NCBI GenBank assembly: GCA_030248295.1
Contig: JASANH010000651.1
Coordinates: 248,001 to 312,000, forward strand
From: Mesodorylaimus sp. YZB2_4
Taxonomy: Eukaryota; Nematoda; Enoplea; Dorylaimida; Dorylaimidae
Length of the DNA: 64,000 nucleotides
Direction of reading: 5' to 3'
Part shown: in pieces, positions 1-15,546 of the stretch
How the letters are laid out: each line of letters begins with the position of its first letter
Numbering within the stretch: the stretch's first letter is position 1
Made by a program: the position numbers and the translations under genes
The notes under the pieces: model-generated
Databases searched by the model: none
Seen by the model: the letters and a program-made list of their open reading frames with translations, nothing else
Told to the model about the DNA's origin: nothing

Positions 1-4608
<4,608 letters not shown>

Positions 4609-6484
4609 ATGACAAAATCTGCACTGCTCATTTCAGATGCGATCGATGAAATCTGGTGCGATGGTGCTTGGGATACATTTTTCTGCTGGCCACCAGCACC
4701 AGCCAACTCGACAGCCATGCTGCCATGTCCTCGCATACCTGGATTGCGGTATCATGGTACCACTGATGGCTCTAACCAGCTGTACAGTATGTGTCCTATT
4801 GCAGTTTTTCTTTTAGAAAACGCAACCAAGTGGTGCGATTCGTTTGGCGAATGGAGCGACACCAACATGAGGAACTGTTTCGTAAGTTTTAGTTACCCTG
4901 GTACTACAGCCTTGCATTGACTGCTCTGCAGGATTTGACTGAACTGAACATCCCGGAAGGCAGCCTGACCACCACTTTAGAATCGCTTGACGTAACTACT
5001 GTTAGAAATTTATTTGAAAATTCAACCATGAATATGACAAATGCGACCTCAGTTGCTGCTATTTATGCTGGCAGTAATGTTGGTATAATAGAATACGTCG
5101 GCCTGTCCCTGTCCGTACTGGACATCCTGATCATATTCTTTGTCATTTTGTGCACTGTGTAAGTACAAAAAGAAAGGGCAGGGCTGGTATATTTTACTAT
5201 TCGTGTGATAAGCCGAGAGGGGTACAAATGATAGCCTACAGACGCATGTCTTACCATCAGGGTAGTTCACAATCACACAGTGTGCCATCCCTTTCTTCAT
5301 CTTCGTTTTCTGTATTCTAGCCGTCGCAAATGGCGTTTAAATCAAGTCCGTATTGGTTTACTGGGATCACTCTTACTGATGTGTCTCCTCTGGCTATCAG
5401 TACGCATTGACAAGGATCTAAGAGACTCGTCCTATTCGTACAAGGGTGTCATATTTGTCAACGTAAGTGGTCTTCCCTTTGAGCATCAACACGTAAGCTT
5501 GCTTTGATATTGCAGCAAGCGGCGTGCGAAACACTCGCAGGACTCCTCGAATGGGCCAAGTTGCTAGTTGTCAGTTGGTTGGTATGCGTTTGTTTCCATG
5601 GATTTTTGGAAACTGTAAAACCAGGCGTTGCTAGAAGGGCTATTAATTTATTATTCTATGGCTTGTTCGCCTTTGGTAAGGTTCAGACTCAAAATCGAAA
5701 GGATCAACCAAGGTGAAAGTAGTTTTGTTGCAGTGTACTCCGCATTGGTGGCAAGCATTTGGATCCTTCTTGTCAAATTCGCTGAAGATATAGATCATCA
5801 ACATATGTAAGTTAAGGCAGGGAAGGCACCGCAGTACAATTGAGGGCAGATGTTGCATGTTCAGTCTTCAGCTCCTAACATCATGTTCCGCACTCAAAGT
5901 ACGCCAGTCCTCCCCTTGACATATTTTTTCAGATGCGATAACGAATACGAAAAACGTCCATTGTTCCACGTGGTCATATGGCCCTGCTTCGTTTTAATAA
6001 CCGTAAGTCCCCAGTGTATCTTCGTTTTCAGCCACTCACGATTCTTATTCTAGGCAGCCACTGTCCTGGCTTTTATTCATACAATTTGTGCGCTGCGCTC
6101 CATGTGCGCACGTCAAGAATATCCAAACCCGATCAGACGACAGTATGATGATAGTCGAAGCTGACGTACTGTAAGCTGAAATTAATCTTTGCATTATTCC
6201 AGCTTTGTCCAAGGCATCATCCACTTGGTCATATGCGCGTACACAGCCGGTTTTTGGTATTTTAACTACATGGAGTCTCTGAACGAATTGGATTTCAGCA
6301 TTGAGTCCACCCCTTTCCTGAAGACGGTTGCCACATACATCGTCTACTTCCTGGGTGCGTTCGTGGCTATATGGCTCGGAGTGTCTCAAGTAAGTGCAAA
6401 ACTAGCACACACAACTGAAACTTGAACATTCCAAGAACTTCCTTTTTTTAGTGCTGTTTGCCAGCGAAAGAAGTTGCCCGCTAA
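4609..6484 (+). CDS. Divergent family B (secretin/calcitonin-like) GPCR, copy 1
   Basis: Predicted seven-helix peptide-hormone receptor, about 407 aa. Exons: 4609-4786, 4817-4881, 4932-5158, 5321-5462, 5516-5675, 5734-5806, 5933-6002, 6054-6142, 6203-6389, 6452-6484; every phase joins. The N-terminus is a hormone-receptor domain: CDGAWDTFFCWPP, then LPCP, WC and GEWSD..NC, the spacing of calcitonin/CRF-type receptors. Helix 1 follows around 5080-5158; an RRKWRLNQ loop precedes helix 2; CETLAGLLEW begins helix 3. The tail is very short (CCLPAKEVAR). The intron at 4787-4816 is only 30 nt and in frame; removing it restores the domain (YKNATKWC). The 5' end is uncertain: 4609 is an in-frame ATG, but the exon could start at acceptor 4637 after an unseen leader exon. 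The neighbouring gene at 7487 is a paralogue with the same exon plan. Confidence 0.72.
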
Positions 6485-7486
6485 AACAAACGAGATCGAC
6501 ACTATTTTTTGGAAAGGTGCAGCTGGTTGTCTGAAGCTTGCTTGAGCGTGTTTTGGCTTTGCTTTTATGCATAGATGCTTTGCAAGTGGAAATCTAATAT
6601 TGTGAGAAAAGTAAAGCCGAATCTGTCTGCTTTGGCCATTATAACTGCCTTGTTATTCGCAGACTACAAATCCCTCAATGAGTGAGGTATAATGTGTAGC
6701 TTCGCGTCTATGTACTCTATCATACTGTTTCACCCACTGAGACCTACTCGTGACTAGGTTGCCTGACAGCCCGGCGTCCAATCAGCACTGAGAACGATTT
6801 AACTACGCAGACAAGCCTTTGACCCTTCGTTACCCCATGTTTCCGCTTTTCCTTCTTCTTCGTGTGTTGCTAGTTGCTTACGTAATGCAGAGAGTGAAGC
6901 AGCCATCGCATTCATCGAAACACCTCGCAGTCAATAAGTAGTCACCTGTCGCGACTTGTTTTCCGCATCATCAGTACAGACTAGTCGAAAACAAGATAAG
7001 TACGCACTCAAAAATTGTTATTTTTCCTAAAATTTTTGCATAAAAAACTACATTTTCCCACTAAAAGCCGTTGGTTCAACGCAGTTGGGTCTAGCCGCGT
7101 TAAGACGGGCCTAGGCTTGGAGAGTAGGTCATTGCCAAAATATGCACTATTACGCAATGCACGTTGGCAGTTGATCTACGGCGAGGGCTGGTTCGACAGT
7201 TACTTTTTTAAAGTAGCTAACGTTTGCACTGAAATTTCCCCTTCCAAACCACGTAGTCCAGAATAGAACAGAGAAGTGTGCGTCCGCTCGTCACTTCTTG
7301 GCGAACTTGCGTAGCTTACAAGATCTGAGACCCTATATTTTTGAGGTAGCGTGCAAATGCTTTTATGAGCAGCTGACTCGTCGGAAACTTTGCCAGAAGA
7401 AAGCACGATAATAAAGGAGCCGCGTTCAAATTTTCCCACTTACTCAACAAACTGGTGGCTGGGCCGGAAATTCTAGTTATTAAAAC
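6485..7486. other. Spacer between tandem receptor genes
   Basis: About 1 kb between two paralogous receptor genes in the same orientation. I found no coding exon or RNA gene; it presumably holds the 3' flank of copy 1 and the promoter of copy 2. Confidence 0.4.
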
Positions 7487-9461
7487 ATGGAGACCAGTGG
7501 CGGAGCCTACGATCACAAATGGGCACTCAAATACGACGAATGTATCATCTGGTTCAAAAGCCTTGAAATGAATCCATTTCCAAGTAACCAAGCACTGAAG
7601 CTGTTGGCTTTTCTGCTCTTCATAGCTTTTCAGGCCGATTGTCATGCAATGCTACTTGGGACGGCGTGATGTGCTGGCCAGCCATAGCTGCTGGAACCAA
7701 GTATACCATGCATTGTCCTCCAGAAGAGGGGTTCGACACTGATCGTAAGTACTGTGTATCATGTTGACCGTACTTAAAGAACACCTCACTTCAGGTACGG
7801 TCACAAAACAGTGCCACTATTCGGGTCGGTGGGCAGGTAAAGACAAGTATGACTTCTCCCATCATCAAGGATGGACTGATTACAGTCCCTGTTATGCTCT
7901 TAATGAGACGCCGGTAAGTGGCGTTGTCGTGGAGTACTACCTCAACTTAGTGAGCTGAGATTTCAGGTCGATGTTGGTCGGGTGTTGTGGTACGTCGGAC
8001 TGGTGCTGTCCATAATTGCAATCCTACTAGTCTTGGGCTTACTGACCTTCAGCAGGTAAGCCTGTTTGATTGTTGTCTTTTCGTCTCTCGCACCAGTCTT
8101 CTCAGCCTCTGTTCCTCATCTCCAAGCCAAAATGTCAAATTTGTTGCAGATCCAGAAGGTGGAGATTAAATCAAGCAAGAATCGGCTTCTTAGTGGCGTT
8201 ACTGCTAATGTACAGTGTGCGATTGGCTTTGCATGCCGATGAAGAATATGTGCCACAAAACGGCAACTTGATTCAAGACAAGGTTGGTGGTACATACAAG
8301 TTAATCATGCCTCAGCTGTCTGTTTGGGCTTTATTTTTCTGTTAGCCGTGGCGGCTAGCAGAAATCTGCTTCAGTATTTCAGGAGAAAATCTAAAAGCTC
8401 TGCAACCTGGGATAGTAAATTTAAAAATCAAGGTGATGCTCCAACTTGACCCCTTCATTCATCTCTGAACTTTCTGCTTGCAGAACAGAAAACACAAACC
8501 CAAATATAACTGTATAATTTTTGTTGTAAGCACTGCTCAATGATTTTTTTAGCCCCATGTCTGCGAAGCATTTATTGCTTTACTAGAATTTCTGAAATTA
8601 CTTGTAACGGGGTGGTTGGCTGCTGTCTCTTTCCATGGCTTCTTTGAGGCAATTAGCGAACGGCGATCTGCACGTGGTCTGTGCATCGCCTTGTACATCG
8701 CCTTAACGTTTGGTAAGATTTATTTGCTGATCATTTTTAACCCTGATGCCTATGCCAATAGTTTTTTCAGCCTACGCGCTGCTGGCCACCGTTATTTGGA
8801 TCTGTATATTAATTATGCATGATAATGCATCACATTTTGTGTAAGTCAATGACTTTGTCACCAGTCCAGGTTTCAAAATGTGGTTTCTTTTTTAGCTGCT
8901 TCGGCCCCTACAAATTCAATACCCTTTCAGTCAATGTTCTCATTTACGCCACCCTCGGTCTGCTTGCAGTAAGCATACTCTCAAGTGACTTTATTCCCTT
9001 TGCACCGTCTTGAATTTCAGGTTGCCTCCATCTGCGCCCTTGCCCACGCTGTCTTCCCTCTATTCAAAAATCTTATTGGCAAGACTTCTCGATTTGCCGG
9101 AGTGCGATGGTACATTGAGCCTATTTTCTAGTCGCCTTATCATACACGGTGCAGTGACTTTTGTGTTTATCAGGTTTATTCAAGCGGTGGTCCATCTGGT
9201 CATATGCGCCTGCTTTCTGTTAGTCTGGTATTATGACCTGTGGCTCAAAGCTCATCGCAGTCCAGACGATCCAGAGTTGGGCCATCACGTTTTTGTCGAC
9301 ATTGTAATTATTGCATTTACCGGCTTGCTAGTTTCAATATTGATTGCACTGGCGCAAGTAAGGAAGAACACAACCCCAAAAAATCAATCCTAACGTCTTT
9401 CCGATCCTAATCTTTTCCCTTTTAGTATTGCCTGCCCGCTAAAGAGACTTTGCGTTTGTGA
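7487..9461 (+). CDS. Divergent family B (secretin/calcitonin-like) GPCR, copy 2
   Basis: Second tandem receptor, about 386 aa. Exons: 7487-7583, 7634-7744, 7795-7913, 7967-8055, 8150-8282, 8553-8712, 8771-8840, 8896-8968, 9021-9109, 9174-9357, 9426-9461; all phases join. The hormone-receptor domain is textbook: CNATWDGVMCWP, AAGT, HCPPEEGF, QC, GRWAG, then GWTDYSPCY, closest in pattern to calcitonin-type receptors. Helix 1 (WYVGLVLSIIAILLVLGLL) is followed by RRWRLNQARIG, VCEAFIALLEFLK (helix 3), a short helix 4/5 region, FIQAVVHLVICA (helix 6) and a final helix. It ends YCLPAKETLRL, parallel to copy 1. I start at ATG 7487; an N-terminal signal peptide is not obvious, so an upstream exon may be missing. 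Loops are shorter than in most family B receptors, hence 'divergent'. The ligand cannot be read from sequence. Confidence 0.75.
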
Positions 9462-11235
9462 AAAGGGAGTGCGAACCAGAATTGATCGACTGCCGAAGGA
9501 TGGTCAAAATCTCATTGGCCTTTGTGAACAAGTTTTATTGTGTTATGGTCGAACAGGGCGCATCCAAATGTTTAGCAAGGTTTGGTCAACATTTTTATAG
9601 TCCTGATCTTTATCTAGCAAATCTATTTATCGGAGGTTTGGTTCCAAATGTGTTACGCATGCTATTATTATTATGCTTTACGAACTTAGTATTTCGAAAC
9701 AAGCTACGTTTATGTCATGAAGTCATCACGAACCCTCAAATCGAGGGGTTGTTTGCTGTACCCGTGTCTTACTGTCATAAAGCCTATAAAAACATCTGCC
9801 TACTTGTTTCTCCCAATCAGACCCCTCAGTCTTGACCACCCACTGTTACGCGTAAGACAATGTTGCAATTAGCGTCAGACCCTGCTAGGCTAGACGTACT
9901 CGTAGCTTGGACACACAGCATGCTCCTGAAGCCGATGGCGACAAAGCTGCGAGGATGGGTATGTGATGGCCATACCCGCGGGATCTGATTATTTATGGCG
10001 TAACTCACATTGCCTTTTGAATCTTGTACTCCAACAAACGAGGAGGCTAGTAAAAGCCTACGCAATGATCTGACGTCACTTGTCTTCTATAACATTTGAT
10101 GGCGCAGCCATATTTCACTAAGAGCTGCGAGCCGCCCACACCTCTTTTCAAGGTATGATGATAGCCTTTCTTACGATCTGATCTTTTTCAAATTCGAAAG
10201 GACTTGGCCATTTTTTATGTCATGACTGCTCCTTTTCGAATTCAAAGGGGCGATGAGTAAGAAAAGATAGATATCTCAATTTTCACATATGTAAGCTTAT
10301 CCTCCTCTAAAAGCTTCTTTTCTGACGAGTGAGAACCGGGAGAAAGTGCGAGTGATTGATTCGGGACCTTTCCTTTGCCGTTGAGGACTGCTTCCAGAAT
10401 AGGAGTCACATGTTCTTGTGTTTCCTGTACGAAGCTGACTTTCTATTCGATTTTTCACATGAAGCGACCAAGTGCGCTTGATTTTAATTATGTAAAATCT
10501 TGGCCCTTTTATCAACGTTATGCATATTCAAGTCATAAAAAATTGCCTTTTTCCGTTTCTCCCTGCACACAGGTTTTTTATTTCTGCGGAGACAAGAGAA
10601 AGGTCAGTGCAAAAATCCCCGCTGTGCTTCTCGCCTTTTACACCACATTGATCGATAGTCCTTCTCATCACTATTCTCAGTCTTGTCTCAGGTCCGGCCT
10701 TGAAAATTATTGCACTTCGATGGCCTGTTTTTCTTTTCGTGACTCAGAGGTGTCACGGAATGCAAAATGGACACCTTTGGGACAAGCTTGGGTTACCACG
10801 ATTGCTCTTTGGGACCGACTGGCTCGACTACTTTCTACATTCAAGGACTGCATATCGACTTATTAACTGACTCCCAAGTCCGTGGTTTGTATTCACGCCC
10901 GAGTCCCCTAAATAGTTGACTGCCAGACCATCAAAGTGAGGTCGGATAGGTGTGGGTCTTCCTAAGCCTTTCTCTGCCAGTTCTAACAACGGATTCAAAA
11001 ATCCTGAAGGAGCTCCTAGTTAGGACAGAAAGCATCTTTATTACGAATGCTCGAGATGCGAGTACCAAAGCGCTAATAACGTTTTTCATTTTGCGTTTCG
11101 GATTCTAGCCAAGAATGAAAGAAAAATTCTTTTTTGATTAAACAGATGCCTAAGCTAGACTTGGATTGATCTAGCGCTTGCGCGAAAAGTTCACAAAGCG
11201 ATACTACTGCCGTCTTTTTCTAGCCATCGAAGATC
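9462..11235. other. No convincing gene
   Basis: Intergenic between the family B pair and the class A receptor. The longest open frame (10375-10866) begins at a non-ATG codon and shows no family resemblance or splice context, so I do not call it. Confidence 0.4.
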
Positions 11236-12570
11236 ATGAGTGAAAGTAATCTTACACTTTTACTCATTAATTCCACTTGGGTTTATCTGGATCGACTGAT
11301 CAACGACGATAGGAATACTATTTCCGCCAGTTATCGCATCATTAGTTTTGTCATAGCTTGGCTCATCTTATGCTTATGCATTGTGGGTATAGTTGGCAAT
11401 ACATTTTCTATACTCATATATTGCAGTCCTTCTATGAGGTCCCCTATCAATGTCCTCTTAGCCGGACTTAGCATTATCGACTTGACCCTGTCCATCTTCT
11501 CCATCCCCACCTTCGTCATTCCTGGTCTGTACGCCTATTACGGCACCCCTCTTCTTCGCACGACCATGTCCTACGTGACCATTTATGTATATCCCTTCAC
11601 ACTGTCCATGCAAACGGCGTCCGTCTGGTCGTTCGTTGTAATCACAGTGGAACGATGGCAAACTGTTGCCCGACGATCCAAAGCTCGTCTATCGACAGTC
11701 GAACGGGCCCGAATGACCTTACTTATCGTGTGCGTTTTAGCCATGGCTTATAATGCTGTACGTTTCTTCGAATTTCGTCTTGTGTGCCACAGTGACAAGA
11801 CAATTGGAAATGTGGATGCACTGAATTCCAATTGGACCGATGATCGGGGCGGTCAATGCAATGGCAGTGGGGTGGGGGTGGTGGCAGTTCTTCGGAACTC
11901 CACAGTCTATCCTATTTATATGAATGTCTATTACATCGGGATGTTCCTGGTCACCCATTTCGTCATTCCATTTGCAGTACTGGCTGTATTGAATGGCTTC
12001 ATCGTAAGCGCCATTTGTCGGTCTAGGCAAAGGCGCATGTCTTTGAATCGCCGCGAACGTAGCGAGCATAGAACGGCATCGATGATGATCTTAATCGTGG
12101 TTACTTTTATTTTATGTTATACATTACTTTTTGCCCTGAATATTATCGAAGCTATCGATGCTGAGTGGTTTTACAATCCAAGAAATATGGTCTTAGCATT
12201 TGCTTTGAACGATCTCTCCAATCTGTTCATCGTGACTAATGCATCCACAACTATCATAGTTTATTATTATTTTAGCGGAAAGTATCGATTTATGCTAATC
12301 ACCATCTTAGTTCGTTTATTTCCATTCCTAAATCGAGAATCTATTTTGGCCTTGCGAAGACAATCGGTCACGACATTGGATGAAGAAATGGGATTGGGTA
12401 GAAAATTTAGTGCCGCTGCTGGAGTCCACGCTTTGTTTATGGTCGTAGCTGGAACGGCTGAATCGAAAAGATCTTTTCTTATGAGGAGAAGATCAACATT
12501 AGCAACGACTGCGAGGCAAGTTATCGCCTCTCCTCCCCGAAGGAATAATATTAGTGATTCTATTGTCTGA
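11236..12570 (+). CDS. Class A (rhodopsin-like) GPCR, FMRFamide-receptor-like
   Basis: Intronless 444-aa seven-helix receptor starting at ATG 11236. The N-terminus has glycosylation sites (NLT, NST). Helix 1 carries GIVGNTFSILIY (conserved N in GN); helix 2 LLAGLSIIDL holds the ligand/sodium-site Asp; helix 3 ends VVITVERW, where most receptors have DRY; helix 5 is FVIPFAVLAVLNG; helix 6 VVTFILCYTLLFALNIIEAI; helix 7 IVTNASTTIIVYYYFSGKYR replaces NPxxY. The pattern (TVERW, NxSxxxxxYYxFxxKYR) is typical of invertebrate FMRFamide/myosuppressin-like peptide receptors, which is my inference rather than an identification. The 1335-nt uninterrupted frame contrasts with its intron-rich neighbours and suggests origin by retroposition or an ancestral intronless lineage. 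Confidence 0.85.
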   Translation: MSESNLTLLLINSTWVYLDRLINDDRNTISASYRIISFVIAWLILCLCIVGIVGNTFSILIYCSPSMRSPINVLLAGLSIIDLTLSIFSIPTFVIPGLYAYYGTPLLRTTMSYVTIYVYPFTLSMQTASVWSFVVITVERWQTVARRSKARLSTVERARMTLLIVCVLAMAYNAVRFFEFRLVCHSDKTIGNVDALNSNWTDDRGGQCNGSGVGVVAVLRNSTVYPIYMNVYYIGMFLVTHFVIPFAVLAVLNGFIVSAICRSRQRRMSLNRRERSEHRTASMMILIVVTFILCYTLLFALNIIEAIDAEWFYNPRNMVLAFALNDLSNLFIVTNASTTIIVYYYFSGKYRFMLITILVRLFPFLNRESILALRRQSVTTLDEEMGLGRKFSAAAGVHALFMVVAGTAESKRSFLMRRRSTLATTARQVIASPPRRNNISDSIV

Positions 12571-13327
12571 TAATAGTGCATCAATTTTCTAATTTTCAAA
12601 AATGTCAGATGCATTTTTCGATAAGATTGAACCCAAATGGTAAACGAGTTCTTTTTTAAAAATCTCCATTTTTGGCAAGGCAAAAGTCTTCGCCATTGGA
12701 TTAAGACCAGTTGGATGTGACAGTGATGAAAGAACTCGGCGAAAACGGTCGTCCTAGTGAACTGACTCTAGAGTGCATTTTGTTGTTGGCAAAGTCATAA
12801 AACGGGTTTGATTTTGCAGTGATATGAATATTGTGCGAAGAATAGTGCATAGCATTTTGAAACGAGTACGGACATTTGTCACAGCAGATTCTATGGCAGA
12901 GAAATACCATGCATGCCATCTCTCAATGATATGTTATCAGCATCACATGCGGTTATCTAGGTACACTGCGGAGTCTTAGCTGAATAATCCTTTTGCATAC
13001 AGTCGCTGATCTTTCGAGGGTCCTCCAGACCCTGTTCTGTTACCTTGGATAGACAGCACGCTCTACCGCCCACTACTATTCTTTAACTTATAGCAGCCAC
13101 TTTACCGTTCCATCACAAAGTCTGTCATGATCTGAAAAAAGTGGATCGACCACAATTCCATATTCGCATTCACAGTCATCACTCTTCAAACGGATACCAG
13201 GACTTGACCTCACGCCTATGCGTCCCGCGCGCTGTCATGGCGGCCTACTTGCACTGCTCGCATGACCTACACTCCCCTTAAGACCTACGTCAGGAGAGTC
13301 GGTCAGTCTAGGTCCGGTTGTTCTATA
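12571..13327. other. No convincing gene
   Basis: Intergenic; an in-frame ATG at 13262 lies upstream of the next gene but would hide its signal peptide, so I treat this part as 5' flank. Confidence 0.4.
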
Positions 13328-14068
13328 ATGGCGCGTGTGATTTTGGGCAACTGGGCAATTTTCAAAGTGCTGTTATTTGGAAATTTATGCGTCTTGTTTT
13401 CGAAAAGCCAAACTTTGCCTCCAATAAGTGAAGGCTGTACTGATCCGAATGGATGTGGTCCTGCAAGTCAGACACTGCCACCAATTACTGATGAACCTGT
13501 TACCACGAGCACCGGCCCTCAGAAGATAGATATAGGCGTGCCTTTCTGTCCGTCAGGATTACAGGTACTGCGAGATGGATTTGGACGACCAGTTAGATGC
13601 TTGCCACATCACACTGATCGATGCGGTGGGGCTAATTCGTGCTGCTACTACAACAAAGTCGATTATTATTGCTGCCCAGGTGTCAATCCCGCAGAATGCC
13701 CAAATTTCGCCGATTCTACAGTTATCATTTATCGTCATAATGACTTCAGCCCGAACATCCGCAGTCCTGGATCGCAAGCTGCCTATCTTTATAACAACCC
13801 ACCATCCTACGAGAATTTATTTGGACATCCACCTGGTCCCAAGCCAGGATTTTTTGACGGAAATTATGGATTAAGTGGGTCATACCCGCAATATCCTGGT
13901 CAGATGGGCCCGCCACTGGCATTTCATCCTGGACAGGGATCGTACAGAGTCGGTAGATCTTTGGTTGAGTTCAAGGCACCAGAAGCAAGCGTTATGGGTA
14001 GATCAGATTATGGGCTTCCTGGAAGAGTGGATTCGTCATTTTATGGAAAAATATCGAAAAGGAAATGA
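13328..14068 (+). CDS. Secreted Cys-rich protein with Pro/Gly/Tyr-rich tail
   Basis: About 246 aa, single exon. I choose ATG 13328 over the in-frame ATG at 13262 because 13328 opens directly into a signal peptide (AIFKVLLFGNLCVLF). A repeated TLPPI[ST] motif follows (SQTLPPISEG, SQTLPPITDE). The core, around residues 80-130, reads CPSG..VLRDGFGRPVRC, DRCGGANSCCY and YYCCPG. That spacing resembles the lustrin-type Cys repeat common in nematode extracellular proteins (family recollection, not a search). The tail is rich in Pro, Gly and Tyr (PPSYENLFGHPPGPKPG, QYPGQMGPP), as in extracellular matrix or cuticle proteins, and ends with basic KISKRK. Cell role unknown; secretion is the only firm inference. 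Confidence 0.7.
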   Translation: MARVILGNWAIFKVLLFGNLCVLFSKSQTLPPISEGCTDPNGCGPASQTLPPITDEPVTTSTGPQKIDIGVPFCPSGLQVLRDGFGRPVRCLPHHTDRCGGANSCCYYNKVDYYCCPGVNPAECPNFADSTVIIYRHNDFSPNIRSPGSQAAYLYNNPPSYENLFGHPPGPKPGFFDGNYGLSGSYPQYPGQMGPPLAFHPGQGSYRVGRSLVEFKAPEASVMGRSDYGLPGRVDSSFYGKISKRK

Positions 14069-15546
14069 GGATCCAGCTGATGAAACGAGTTACTGTATGC
14101 CTATCATCCTGCCTGTATGACTTTGGTAAAGCAAGTCATCAGGCGCCTCATCAGCACCCTTTTATAAGCCTCGGGTCAATTTTTTAGAATTAGCTTAGTA
14201 ATAAGCCCTTGCTTGGAGTTCATCTACAAAGTACTGTTCATCCAGATTTCAGTTTTTTATTCTTCGGAAAATAAACATGACGTGTCTGATTTTTATGATC
14301 GAGACGGTTGTGCACTTTTTTTATACGCTTTGTCCGAATATCTGCATTTACGTTGCAACATTTTAAAATTATGTAAAATTCTGCAATCCCCTCTCTTACT
14401 GGCATTCGTGGCCCCTTTTATTCTGTTAACTCCCCCTTACAGATGAGTTTTCTGCAAATGTAATTATACTAGTATTACTGCGCTACACAGCGATGCCCTT
14501 TCAGAATAGGTACAGTTCACTGTATTTTAGGTGGGGCTGATCAGAGAGTGCAGTGCCTCAAGATCAGATCTGTACTGGCAGTAACTCAAAGAAATGCAGT
14601 TATTACGTGTGATGGCGCTATTGCCGTTTGGTCCCCAGGCAAAGGCTAGTATAAGGCTGGCTGAAGCCTGATATTAGCCTAAGCCTTAGTCATATGCCAG
14701 CCTAAGCCTAACGCGTAAGCCTAATACCAGCCTAAGCTAACCCATGTTGGGGACCAAACAGCAAAAGTGCCCGAGTGATAATATGGTATTGACACAGCTA
14801 AGGAAGAGCGAGGAGCAAGATTCATTTTTAGTTGAATTGTGACATAATGCGGCAAAATGCGGAACTGAGAAAAACGCATGCTTCGAAGTCTTAGAGCTAT
14901 GCGGTCACCCATTCTGGACTGGTCACTGACCAAAAATTATTCACCTCGTCTTTTGTGCGTCAACCCGTAGAAGTCATTTGTCCTGTTAATGTGAACAGTG
15001 CTAATGTATTAAAATGAGCCAAACTGTTCCAAGTCCTTATCTTCAGAATATCCAATATCTTCACAAATTTTTTTATGGCCGACACGATTACCCGATTACC
15101 CTGTGTTTCAGACATGTATTGGAGCCTAGTAGGAGGATGAGTGAAAGAGTGAACAAAGAGCATTCGTTGATTTTATCTGAAAATTGCCCTAGGACCAAGG
15201 TTTTTGATCGTTTTTTAGTGTGTTCTTTGACTGATCTGTGTTTGCTTTGTTTTCTGCGTGTACCACGATCTTTTTGCTAGTGCGCTGAAGTGTTTACGCG
15301 AGGAGTAAACAGTACAATACGAAGCATGCCCAATGAACATGTTATTAAACGAAGTCCATGCACTATGGAGCACTGGGGGGGGGGGGGGGGCGCAAGGTCC
15401 TATCTCGAATTGTAATCCCTGAAAACCTCTCACTCGCTAAGTTTATTCATTCACATGAGCAAAAACAGGATCATCGCATAATGAACAAAACCTTACTAGT
15501 AGTCTGCTGAACGAGAAATTAGCGATTCCATTTTATCATTCACATT
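14069..15546. other. No gene seen
   Basis: Intergenic, AT-rich. Contains a (TAAGCCTA)-like degenerate direct repeat at about 14640-14740 and the poly-G run listed separately. Confidence 0.4.
15375..15390. repeat. Poly-G run (16 G)
   Basis: Uninterrupted G16, capable of quadruplex formation on the + strand and prone to length error in sequencing. It sits just after a dispersed repeat (about 15268-15325) that recurs near 47622-47665. Confidence 0.95.

Noticed and set aside
10375..10866. 163-codon open frame as a gene
   Set aside because: It starts at a non-ATG codon, has no motif, signal peptide or splice context and lies in intergenic sequence.
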